DNA of 39,489 nt from Edaphobacter sp. Lineage in GTDB: Bacteria > Acidobacteriota > Terriglobia > Terriglobales > Acidobacteriaceae. Location: contig JAOAPF010000298.1 in NCBI GenBank assembly GCA_025462755.1, forward strand, positions 1 through 39,489. The letters run 5' to 3'. The notes below the pieces were generated by a model. The model had not been told where the DNA came from. It was given only the letters and a program-made list of their open reading frames with translations, and did not search any database. Positions 23,109 to 32,159 of this stretch are shown here, piece after piece. The first letter of the stretch is position 1; the number at the start of each line of letters is the position of its first letter. The translations under genes and the position numbers were made by a program.

Positions 23109-23187
23109 TGGGTCCCCCCTACCCCGTCAAAAGTGCGTCAAAGTCTTCTAAACAGGTTGGTTAGGTCTGGACTTCAAGGTTGGCGAG
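23109..23187 (+). repeat. Dispersed repeat (CCCCGTCAAAAGTG type), copy 2
   Basis: Same blocks as copy 1 at 19761-19838: CCCCGTCAAAAGTGCG, CAAAGTCTTCTAAACAGG, TTGGTTAGGT. The same orientation and a weaker extension to about 23220 suggest a longer ancestral element. Confidence 0.8.
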
Positions 23188-23282
23188 GTTGCGAGGTCAC
23201 GCTTGATGGGCGTCTGTGGGGTGTGGATCTGTCAAGTGTGTGTCTTTGCGGAATCGTTGGTGAGTGGAGGGACACCCGCCCG

Positions 23283-23852
23283 TCAGTCTAGTTTTATTGG
23301 TGGGCCTGCCTGCTCCATGCCGAAGGGGCGCATCAGCGCGGGGTCACTGGATGCGCTAGCGTACGCGCCGGGCTTGCTGCCGGGGGGATAGCGTGAGTTG
23401 AAGAAAGCTTCCATCTTGCCTGCGGGGGTGAAGGAGATAAGAACCCGGCCGGTGGAGTCGCCGACGAACGCCCAGGCATGAGGGACCTGACGCGGGCCGA
23501 GGATGCAGTCACCTGCTTTGAGGTGGAAACGCTCGGTGCCGATTTCGAAGAGGTATTCGCCTTCGAGGACGTACCAGAATTCGTCCTGAGTGTAGTGAAG
23601 GTGGCGGGGCGGGCCTCCTTTCTGGTGATTCAACTGTTCCAGCGTGAAGAGGGCGCCGTCGGTGTCCAGGGTCAGGACCTTGTATGTGGTGGCGCTGATG
23701 CCGATGGCGCGGGTTTGTCCCTCGCGGTCTTTGCCCGCGTCCACGCGAATGGCCTTTGCTGTTGGAGCAGTGTCTGGTGTCTCGGCGAGGAGAGAGGAAG
23801 GAAGAGCGGCGAGAGCTAGTTGGAGGAAGGAGCGGCGCTGCATTTCGTGCAT
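23283..23852 (-). CDS. Exported cupin protein
   Basis: 189 aa from ATG 23852 (AGGAG 7 bases upstream). The N-terminus MHEMQRRSFLQLALAAL has a twin-Arg-like RRSFLQ, so Tat export is plausible. The cupin core has HLHYTQDEFWYVLEGEYLF (His, His, Glu metal ligands) and a second motif GDCILGPRQVPHAW with the fourth His. Cupins of this type bind metal and may be oxygenases, isomerases or sensors; the reaction is unknown. Longer upstream readings would cross the RAYT-linked repeat, so they are not used. Confidence 0.85.
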   Translation of the reverse strand: MHEMQRRSFLQLALAALPSSLLAETPDTAPTAKAIRVDAGKDREGQTRAIGISATTYKVLTLDTDGALFTLEQLNHQKGGPPRHLHYTQDEFWYVLEGEYLFEIGTERFHLKAGDCILGPRQVPHAWAFVGDSTGRVLISFTPAGKMEAFFNSRYPPGSKPGAYASASSDPALMRPFGMEQAGPPIKLD

Positions 23853-23933
23853 GCTAGTTCTCCTGATGGGAATAGGCCAAGCGTACCCGTTTGGGGGGAA
23901 CGGGGCAATCGTCAACTGGATTGAGGAGGACGG

Positions 23934-23991
23934 TTCGCGCGTTGCGCGAATGCCCACTCATGCGGTGAGACTGCATGAATGGGGCACCCGC
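23934..23991 (+). repeat. REP-like double hairpin next to the RAYT gene, copy 1
   Basis: Hairpin 1 is TTCGCGC-gtt-GCGCGAA (23934-23950). Hairpin 2 is CCCACTCATGC paired with GCATGAATGGGG, then CACCCGC (23952-23991). The same pair occurs on the other side of the transposase gene, in the same orientation (24529-24589). Confidence 0.85.
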
Positions 23992-24003
23992 AGTTTTGGT
24001 GAG

Positions 24004-24495
24004 TCAGACACGGCGGCGAGCGGTCCATTCGGATTCGATTTCGATGGGGCAGGGTTCGCCTGTGGCGTAGTGGTTGAAGCTGCTCCAGCGGTAGTCTTCG
24101 GGTTTGGAGACGAGGCCTCGGGTGACGGGGTTGCGGTGGATCTATTGGATTTTCTCTTTGAATTTTCTGGTGGTGAAGACGTTGAAGTCGTAGTAGCGCG
24201 GCTGCCAGAAGTGGCGGTGCGTTCCTTTGAGGAGTTTGGAGGACTCGCCTTTGATGACTCGGAGGGTGGAGGAGAGGGAGTGGGTTTTGGGTTCGCTGAG
24301 GAGGAGGTGGATGTGTTCGGGCATGAGGACATAGGCGTAGAGGAGGAAATTGTGGGAACGGCGGGTGCGTTCGATGACCTGTTCGAGGACTTCTTTGGGT
24401 TTGGAGGAGTCGAGGTAGGGAAGTCGGTTGTGACAACTGAGGGTGATGAAGTGGAGATGACCTAAGTTGTGGCGGCGTTCGAGGCCCAGAGGCAT
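24004..24495 (-). pseudogene. REP-associated tyrosine transposase (RAYT) with amber codon at the catalytic Tyr
   Basis: From ATG 24495 the frame gives MPLGLERRHNLGHLHF, then LMPEHIHLLLSEP with the HUH-type HIH at residues 61-63, then HFWQPRYYDFNVF and KFKEKIQ, ending at TAG 24142-24144 (codon 118). The same frame continues IHRNPVTRGLVSKPEDYRW and WSSFNHYATGEPCPIEIE to a stop at 24004-24006. RAYT proteins read YIHxNPV here, and this Tyr is the likely nucleophile. So one TAC-to-TAG (or TAT-to-TAG) change removes exactly that residue. Direct REP-like repeats flank the gene. The full-length reading would be about 163 residues, normal for RAYTs. Confidence 0.85.
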
Positions 24496-24528
24496 GTCGT
24501 GATTTTAGTGACTGGGGGAGGAAAGCGG

Positions 24529-24622
24529 ATCGCGCTTTTGCGCGATGGCCCACTCATGCGATGAGACTGCATGAATGGGGCACCCGCGGTATGTGTGGGT
24601 TTTTATGTGTGGGCCACCCGCC
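24529..24622 (+). repeat. REP-like double hairpin, copy 2, plus TATGGGCCACCCGC tail
   Basis: ATCGCGC-tttt-GCGCGAT (24529-24546) is followed by CCCACTCATGC…GCATGAATGGGG and CACCCGC (24549-24587), then TTTTTATGTGTGGGCCACCC (24600-24619). It is the downstream partner of the 23934-23991 copy around the RAYT gene. Confidence 0.85.
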
Positions 24623-24735
24623 CGGTTTACGGGGAGCTTTGATTTTTCTTGACTGGCGGGGTCTCGCGGCGTAGTTTGCGGTCCTCCCCTACGGTGCACT
24701 TCAGATATTCGCCTATCGGCGGTAAGGAGATTTCC

Positions 24736-25044
24736 ATGCGGATGATGATGTTTGTTTCATTCCCGGTTGAGCAGTTCAATGCGGCGGTGAGGGATGGCTC
24801 GGCTGGAGCCAAGACGAAGAAGATTCTCGATCAATTAAAGCCGGAGGCGGCGTACTTCATGGCGGACCGGAATGGGCGGCGGTGTGGAGTCCTGATTGTT
24901 GACATGGCGGAGACGTCACAGATTCCGTCACTGGCCGAGCCGTGGTTTCTTACCTTCAATGCCGCGGTGGAGTTTTTTCCGGTGATGCTGCCCCAGGATC
25001 TTGCGGCAGCCGGACTGGAGGGGTTGGGTAAACAGTGGGCATAA
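24736..25044 (+). CDS. Small hypothetical protein (102 aa)
   Basis: ATG 24736 follows AAGGAG with good spacing. MRMMMFVSFPVEQFNAAV, then GAKTKKILDQLKPEAAYFM, then NGRRCGVLIVDMAE and EPWFLTFNAAVEFFPVML suggest a ferredoxin-like or dimeric alpha/beta-barrel fold. Relatives in other genomes are sometimes mislabelled 'panthothenate synthetase'; no such active site is visible. Cytoplasmic; function unknown. Confidence 0.8.
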   Translation: MRMMMFVSFPVEQFNAAVRDGSAGAKTKKILDQLKPEAAYFMADRNGRRCGVLIVDMAETSQIPSLAEPWFLTFNAAVEFFPVMLPQDLAAAGLEGLGKQWA

Positions 25045-25095
25045 TCGCTCGGCACAGCCGAGTGCATCCTTCTTTGTAACCTCAAACATCCTGTG

Positions 25096-25172
25096 CCCTA
25101 TTCATGCGCGATGAGACTGCATGGATGGGGCACTCGAGGTATGGGTTGGTTTGGATGTATGGGCCACCCGCT
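25096..25172 (+). repeat. REP-like element, copy 3 (diverged)
   Basis: GCCCTATTCATGCGCGATGA, ACTGCATGGATGGGGCAC and, further on, TGTATGGGCCACCCGC at 25156-25171. It matches the RAYT-flanking copies, with substitutions. The first TCGCGC hairpin is missing. Confidence 0.75.
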
Positions 25173-25194
25173 CACCCTGGAGGTTTTTTGTGTT

Positions 25195-25330
25195 TTTGCA
25201 GGTGGTTTTTTGATGGTGAATTTGTGGTGGGATTGTGGTGATTTCGTGGTGAATTGATGGTCGTATTTTGTGGTCGAAAAATACGCCACGGATTCTGGAT
25301 TTATTTTTTGGGATTCCCGTTTTGGGAATG
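25195..25330 (+). repeat. GTGGTG-rich dispersed repeat, copy 2
   Basis: TTTTTGTGTTTTTGCAGG leads into TTTTTTGATGGTGAAT, GTGGTGGGATTGTGGTGA and GAAAAATACGCCACGGATTC, then TTTATTTTTTGGGATTCCC. Block order matches 15840-15990. Confidence 0.7.
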
Positions 25331-25350
25331 GGTTGTTGCCCGCTGTGGGT

Positions 25351-25869
25351 TCAGAGGGAGGGTTCGGCTTCGGGCGAGAGAAGCAGGATGAGGATCAGGG
25401 CTTCGGTGGTGAACATGCGGAAGGCGGCTTGCTGTCCGTTCCAGTCCCTTGATTGCCACATGAGGAACCACTCTCCGCCGATGGTGGTGAAGGCGAGGAG
25501 CCAGAGCATGAGGCCAGAGGTGAGGGCGAGTGTTCCGGTGCGTTTGGCAGCGGCGAAGGCGGCGGGGGATGCGTGGCGGGCGCGGAAGAGCGCGATGGCT
25601 CCGGCCCATCCGAGGAGCGCGCTGAGGGTTTCCCAGAGGATGATGCCGATGTAGAAGGCGAGATGGATGGCGGGGGAGCGGATGGCTCGCCACATGGAGT
25701 GATTGTTAGGGAAGGTGGTGTCCATGGCGAGGACGTGGCGGACGAACTGGTAGTTGGTGTCGAAGTCGGTGATGTTGTTGAAGGCGACTAATGTGAAGAA
25801 GAGCGCGATCGCGGCGAGGAGAAGGATCTTTGCCCAACGGGTGGCGGCCTGGGTGGAGGACGGGAGCAT
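25351..25869 (-). CDS. DUF2165 membrane protein
   Basis: 172 aa. The N-terminal helix (about 13-33) is followed by NNITDFDTNYQFVRHVLAMD, the hallmark DUF2165 loop, then helices at about 67-95, 110-130 and 150-168. This family consists of small integral membrane proteins of unknown role. No strong Shine-Dalgarno is seen before ATG 25869. Its stop is just after the GTGGTG repeat. Confidence 0.9.
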   Translation of the reverse strand: MLPSSTQAATRWAKILLLAAIALFFTLVAFNNITDFDTNYQFVRHVLAMDTTFPNNHSMWRAIRSPAIHLAFYIGIILWETLSALLGWAGAIALFRARHASPAAFAAAKRTGTLALTSGLMLWLLAFTTIGGEWFLMWQSRDWNGQQAAFRMFTTEALILILLLSPEAEPSL

Positions 25870-25900
25870 GGTGAAATTCTAGCGTGTTGGGTTTCGAGAA

Positions 25901-25935
25901 TGGGTATGGCTGGATTTTATGTATGGGCCACCCGC
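25901..25935 (+). repeat. Partial repeat (TTTTATGTATGGGCCACCCGC)
   Basis: TTTTATGTATGGGCCACCCG at about 25914-25933 matches the tails at 24600 and 25152 and a shorter piece at 22671-22690. It lies in the spacer upstream of the coiled-coil gene. Confidence 0.65.
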
Positions 25936-26010
25936 CAATTAGTTCTTGCGGCTTCTGGTCAAGCGTGCGAAGGTTGAATCGATCAATTCTAGTGATAGCT
26001 ATGGAGAACC

Positions 26011-27732
26011 GTGGAGCAAGAAACCATTCCTTCGACTGAGAAACGCGACTACATTTCCGAACTTTTTGCATTGTGCTCGACACTTTCTGACGAAGCCTTA
26101 GCCTCGGCAGAAGCGCGTGCGCGTGCAAACAAGTTTGATTTGGATCGAGGCGAGATCCCCTTCAAGGAAATCCAAATAAACTTCATTTCCGGCCGCGACG
26201 TTATTGATAACGCTATCCGCGAACAAAAGCTTATCCAACTTCCGATTACGGTTCAAAAGCGCCTGCTTTCAAGTCTGGAAGCAATCTCAAAAGCGCTTCA
26301 GGGCTTCATGGCCGATACCGATCAGACTGTTAACTTTGAAGGCGCAGTTGAATCCCTAAATACTTCGATTTGGCAATACGGACTGAACCATTTATCCGAT
26401 CAGATACTTGGATATCAGAAAAAGATGAATCAGCTGAAACAGCAGGAAGTACAAATCAGCACACTGCTTTCTCTTTTGGAAAGCGGCAAGTTGAATGCCG
26501 AAACCCTGAAGGCGCTCAGCGAGTCTGCGAAATCAGACATGGAAGCAATCGCAGCCGCGAAGGGATCTTCAGAAGAGAATGCCATTACCGTTGCGGCGAC
26601 CAAAATCAAAACTAACGAGGATGCTGACGTAGTTGCAAACAGCGTTACGTCGATTCGTGACGCACAACGGGAAATCGATGCTGCGTCCACACAAGCTCAA
26701 TCGTCTCTGGCTGCAATTGCACCGATGCAGGAGGAAATTGAAACTTTCTTTGGAGCTATCGAGAAGTATCGTGGGGACATAGATGAATCGGTCGCAACTG
26801 CGGAGAAGTTTCTAGCATCAGCTGATGAGCAGCTAACTAAAGCTCTTCAAAACAATAGTGTTGATATAAGTGCCGAAATAGAGAGGTTGTCAGACTCGGC
26901 GAAAGAAATGGAGGCGGCACAAGCTGAGCAAATTACGACTCAACTTGATGAGAACAAAGCTACCCTTGAAGAACTCGTGGCCACCGTTACGAAGAATGAA
27001 TCAGCTCGGTTAAAGTCCGCGCAGACCAAATCTGATGCAATGATTCAGGCCGAAACGGAAAGACATAAAGAACTTTCAGATAATGTTCAGGCTGAGATCG
27101 CCGCGGTTGAGGCTGGATTGAGAAAAGACACAGAAGAAGCCCTCGCGCAGAGCCGAACCGATATCAAGGCACACATCGAAGAGTTGGAGCAGCTTAAAGA
27201 GAGGGTAAAAGAGCAAGTGGCGCATGCAACTGGAGTGGGTCAGTTCGGAGCTTTCAATAAGCGTCAACGGACAATTTCCGATAATAAATATCTTTGGGTG
27301 GGAGCAATTGCAGTGCTTGTCGCCATTGTGGTGGGACTAACTTACGTGATCGCTCGGGATGCAGCACAAGGCGATTTACACAGCGCCGCTTTTTGGATTA
27401 AATTGTCGATGAATATTCCGTTGGGCTTCCTGATAAGCTTTTGCACCATTCAATACAACAGGGAGCGTCGACTCGAAGAAGAATATGCATTCAAAGCCAG
27501 CATCTCTATCTCTCTGACACCTTACCGAGAATTGATTTATCAAATCCTAGAGAAGGATGGTGCTGTATCGGATGGAAGCTATACCACGTTCGTTATAGAT
27601 TCTGTTCGCAACATTTTCTCTTCGCCGACGGAGAAAATATTTGACCCGCCAAAACGTTTTGAAGGTATTTCAGAAAAATCGCTGAAAGCAACAGCGGAGC
27701 TTATCGGAACAGCAGTCAAAGCTGCCAAGTAA
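26011..27732 (+). CDS. Coiled-coil protein with two membrane helices, likely acquired
   Basis: 573 aa, GTG start after GGAGA; the ATG at 26000 is out of frame. Residues 1-150 are helical; 200-405 form a long Ala/Glu/Lys-rich coiled coil with several heptad-like stretches. ATGVGQFGAFNKRQ (406-419) precedes membrane helices at 427-449 and 461-482. A cytoplasmic C-terminus has ERRLEEEYAFKASISISLTP (485-504) and YRELI. Similar coiled-coil/2TM/ExxxK layouts occur in genomic islands and some defence loci, but I cannot name the family with confidence. Codons are clearly more AT-rich than neighbours (many AAA, GAA, ATT, TTT), and the gene is alone, which supports horizontal transfer. Confidence 0.85.
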   Translation: MEQETIPSTEKRDYISELFALCSTLSDEALASAEARARANKFDLDRGEIPFKEIQINFISGRDVIDNAIREQKLIQLPITVQKRLLSSLEAISKALQGFMADTDQTVNFEGAVESLNTSIWQYGLNHLSDQILGYQKKMNQLKQQEVQISTLLSLLESGKLNAETLKALSESAKSDMEAIAAAKGSSEENAITVAATKIKTNEDADVVANSVTSIRDAQREIDAASTQAQSSLAAIAPMQEEIETFFGAIEKYRGDIDESVATAEKFLASADEQLTKALQNNSVDISAEIERLSDSAKEMEAAQAEQITTQLDENKATLEELVATVTKNESARLKSAQTKSDAMIQAETERHKELSDNVQAEIAAVEAGLRKDTEEALAQSRTDIKAHIEELEQLKERVKEQVAHATGVGQFGAFNKRQRTISDNKYLWVGAIAVLVAIVVGLTYVIARDAAQGDLHSAAFWIKLSMNIPLGFLISFCTIQYNRERRLEEEYAFKASISISLTPYRELIYQILEKDGAVSDGSYTTFVIDSVRNIFSSPTEKIFDPPKRFEGISEKSLKATAELIGTAVKAAK

Positions 27733-27784
27733 TTCCCGCTCTTTATGTGAACAGGTCAATTTTTCATGACCACCTCCCAGCGAA

Positions 27785-29836
<2,052 letters not shown>

Positions 29837-29894
29837 GAAATGAGTTTAGTTGGAAGCGGGGGATTTTGTCGGAGGAGGGTGTGAGACTTTTGGG

Positions 29895-30665
29895 TCAGGC
29901 GAGTTGCTTCGCGAGGGAGGAACGTAGGAAGATGGCGTCGATTTGCAGGAGCCTGCCGGTGGCGAGGTCGCGGAAGGAGGGTTCCAGATCCCAGAGGTCG
30001 AAGCCTTTTGCTGTCATGGCGGCGTGCATCTGCGGCATGAGGGTTTCGCCTTCGTAGAGGGGCAGGAGAGACATTTCGAGTTGCACGGCGAGGGTGTGGT
30101 GGAGGAGCTGCGTGGCTCCGGCGAGTACCTGGGATTCGTAGCCCTGCACGTCGAGCTTGAGGAAGATGGAACGTCCGGGGGTGGCTGCTGCGAGGCGGTC
30201 TGCGAGGTGGTCGGCCAAGAGATCATCGAGGCGGCGGAGGGGGACCTTCTCCTTCTGGAGGTATGCGGAGTTTGGGGCGGCGGCGAGGTGGGAGTCGAGC
30301 ATGGGGAGGATGGAACTGGAGTAGGAGTTGGCTGCGATGTTGATTTCGACCTCTCCGGTTGTTCCGCCGAGGGCTATGCGGTCGGCTACGGTCCAGAGGG
30401 GGTCTGCTGCCGCGGATCGAAGGAGGCGGGCGTGGGCGGCGGCGGAGGGCTCGAAGGAGATGATTTCGCCTTTGTAGCCAGCCGCACGGCATTGATGGAC
30501 GAACTGGCCGGTGTTGGCGCCTACGTCGAGCACCAGGTCGATCGGGAATTGGGAGAAGAGGAGTTGGTGGCGAAGTTTCTGGGAGGTGTAGACGCTGGTT
30601 TTTCTGAGTTCGAGGCCCGTGGCTTCTGCTATCGAGCGCAGGGTGTCTTTGAGATGGGTATTCAT
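29895..30665 (-). CDS. FkbM-family methyltransferase
   Basis: 256 aa. The SAM-binding motif VLDVGANTGQFVHQC lies at about 45-59; FLKLDVQGYESQVLAGA near 170 and a final DAIFLRSSL are typical of FkbM enzymes. Members methylate hydroxyls on sugars or lipids, often in surface glycan clusters. It follows the O-antigen ligase gene by 5 bp and precedes glmS by 58 bp, so a glycan-modifying role is likely. The ribosome-binding position before ATG 30665 is occupied by the ACTGAGAACTGA repeat. Confidence 0.88.
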   Translation of the reverse strand: MNTHLKDTLRSIAEATGLELRKTSVYTSQKLRHQLLFSQFPIDLVLDVGANTGQFVHQCRAAGYKGEIISFEPSAAAHARLLRSAAADPLWTVADRIALGGTTGEVEINIAANSYSSSILPMLDSHLAAAPNSAYLQKEKVPLRRLDDLLADHLADRLAAATPGRSIFLKLDVQGYESQVLAGATQLLHHTLAVQLEMSLLPLYEGETLMPQMHAAMTAKGFDLWDLEPSFRDLATGRLLQIDAIFLRSSLAKQLA

Positions 30666-30670
30666 GGCGA

Positions 30671-30686
30671 TCAGTTCTCAGTTGTC
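30671..30686 (-). repeat. ACTGAGAACTGA-type short repeat, copy at the FkbM start
   Basis: On the minus strand GACAACTGAGAACTGA ends 5 bases before ATG 30665. It is an exact 16-mer match to 1203-1218. It also encodes the last residues and stop (TGA) of the O-antigen ligase gene. Confidence 0.75.
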
Positions 30687-31894
30687 AGTCGTTTGGAGAA
30701 CGGCGATGGTTGTTGCGCGGCGAAGAGGATGGAGAGCATGGCCATGAGCCAGAGGGGAAAGGAGAGGTCGAAGTTCTGGGTGTCGGTGAGGCCGCGGATG
30801 AGGGCGAAGAGGAGGAGGCTTGCGGCGAGGGTTTTGAGGTGCCCGGGAGCGGCGCGGCGAATCTGCCGGAAGAAGATCCAGTAGAGGGCGATGGTAAGGA
30901 GGACTCCGATGGCTCCGAAGGAGAAGAACTGCTGCAGGAGTTCGTCGTGGGCTTGCTGCGCTTCGAATTTGCCGATGGGCGGGATGACGAAGCGGTAGGA
31001 GTAGAAGCCATTTCCGAGGAGAGGTTTTTTGATTGCGTATTCGAGGGAGATGGCCCAGATGAGGGTTCGGCCGGTCAAAGTTTCCGGGCCTGTGCTTTCG
31101 GTGTAGGTCGTCAGGTAGGCCTCGAGAAGTCCCGAGAGCGAGGCGAGGATGAGAGTGGCAGCCGTGGCGATCCATATCTTCACTTTGCGGGAGAGGGTTG
31201 AATCCTTGATCAAGGCGAAACCGAAGGCGGCGATGAACGCGATGATGGCGCTCTTGCTGAGGGTTCGCAGAAGAGTGGCTCCGAGGAAGAGAGCGGGCCA
31301 TATCCAGACGCTGCTTTTGCGCGCGAGGTGGCCGGCAAGCAGGGTTGCGATGGAGAAGAGAAAGCCGAGCGCGTTGGGATGAAGGAAGTCTTCTTCGCCG
31401 AGGCGTAGGTCCCGGGTCGCGGGGAGAGACCAGGCAATAATCGCGACGAGACAGGAACCGGAGACGAAGCCCTTCATGATGGCGGCGGCGGAATTTTCGG
31501 GAGGCCCATCACGCAGGAGGAACCAGATGGTTGCGACGTCGGCGGCCCATGCGCACCAGTAGCCTGCTGCGGCTGCGAGCGGTGCGGGAGTCCAGAGGAG
31601 GCTGAGGAGGACCAGGGTAAGGAATAAGGCGATCGCGCGCAGGGCGGCGGTACGGAAGCAGGAGGTGGGGATGGCGGGCGTGCTGCCGATGGTGGAGAGC
31701 GCCGCAGCGAAAAATAGCGTGAGGCTGAGTGCGACGGAGAGGAGGGATGCGCTCTCCGGTGCGTCCTGAAACCAGAGGACGGTGAGGCAGATGCGGAAGG
31801 CGAAGATGAAGCCGACGAGTCCGGCAAGGAGCAGGAAGGTGCCGCGATCTGTTGTCGTTGTAGAAGTCGTAGGCTGTCGGAGTGTGGTCGCCAT
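30671..31894 (-). CDS. O-antigen ligase/polymerase family membrane protein
   Basis: 407 aa from ATG 31894. Around ten membrane helices; a large loop region contains LRLGEEDFLHPNALGFLFS, and later GRTLIW, KPLLGNGFYSYRF and QAHDELLQQFFSFGAIGVLL, which together match the Wzy_C/O-antigen ligase pattern (the EL…H and G.G…F…HN/D…Q elements). Such proteins join or polymerise surface glycan on lipid carriers. No clear Shine-Dalgarno is visible; an upstream start at 32038 would add a Ser/Arg-rich leader that looks unlikely. FkbM and glmS genes follow on the same strand. Confidence 0.85.
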   Translation of the reverse strand: MATTLRQPTTSTTTTDRGTFLLLAGLVGFIFAFRICLTVLWFQDAPESASLLSVALSLTLFFAAALSTIGSTPAIPTSCFRTAALRAIALFLTLVLLSLLWTPAPLAAAAGYWCAWAADVATIWFLLRDGPPENSAAAIMKGFVSGSCLVAIIAWSLPATRDLRLGEEDFLHPNALGFLFSIATLLAGHLARKSSVWIWPALFLGATLLRTLSKSAIIAFIAAFGFALIKDSTLSRKVKIWIATAATLILASLSGLLEAYLTTYTESTGPETLTGRTLIWAISLEYAIKKPLLGNGFYSYRFVIPPIGKFEAQQAHDELLQQFFSFGAIGVLLTIALYWIFFRQIRRAAPGHLKTLAASLLLFALIRGLTDTQNFDLSFPLWLMAMLSILFAAQQPSPFSKRLTTEN

Positions 31895-32159
31895 GTGAGG
31901 TGACGTGAGCCGGGGCGATTGTGGCTTGGTGTGAGGTGCTCTGTCGCTAGTCCGTCTCTGGTGTGAGTTTATTGCTTGGAGGGATGCGGAACCCGATAGA
32001 GGGGCGTCTCGTGCAATCTTTTTACATGAGCGAGACAAATATCAGACGGTTGATGGATTTGTGGGGGGCGAGCGTTGAATTCCGGTTGGCGGGAATTCAC
32101 AAAGTGGAAGATGCGACCGGTGTACTGTAGGGGACAGTGGCATTGATGAGGGCGCTGCT
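31895..32159. promoter_or_regulatory. Divergent promoter region between O-antigen ligase and acetate kinase genes
   Basis: 265 bp separates the two divergent genes and should hold both promoters. GAGGG at 32148-32152 is the likely ribosome-binding site for the ackA GTG. No clear -10/-35 pair or dyad stands out to me. Confidence 0.4.

Larger units (their letters stand above)
25045..25350. other. Gene-free spacer made largely of dispersed repeats
   Basis: 306 bp between the 102-aa protein gene and the DUF2165 gene. It consists mostly of a third REP-like copy (25096-25172) and the second GTGGTG-rich repeat (25195-25330). No gene is seen. Confidence 0.7.
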
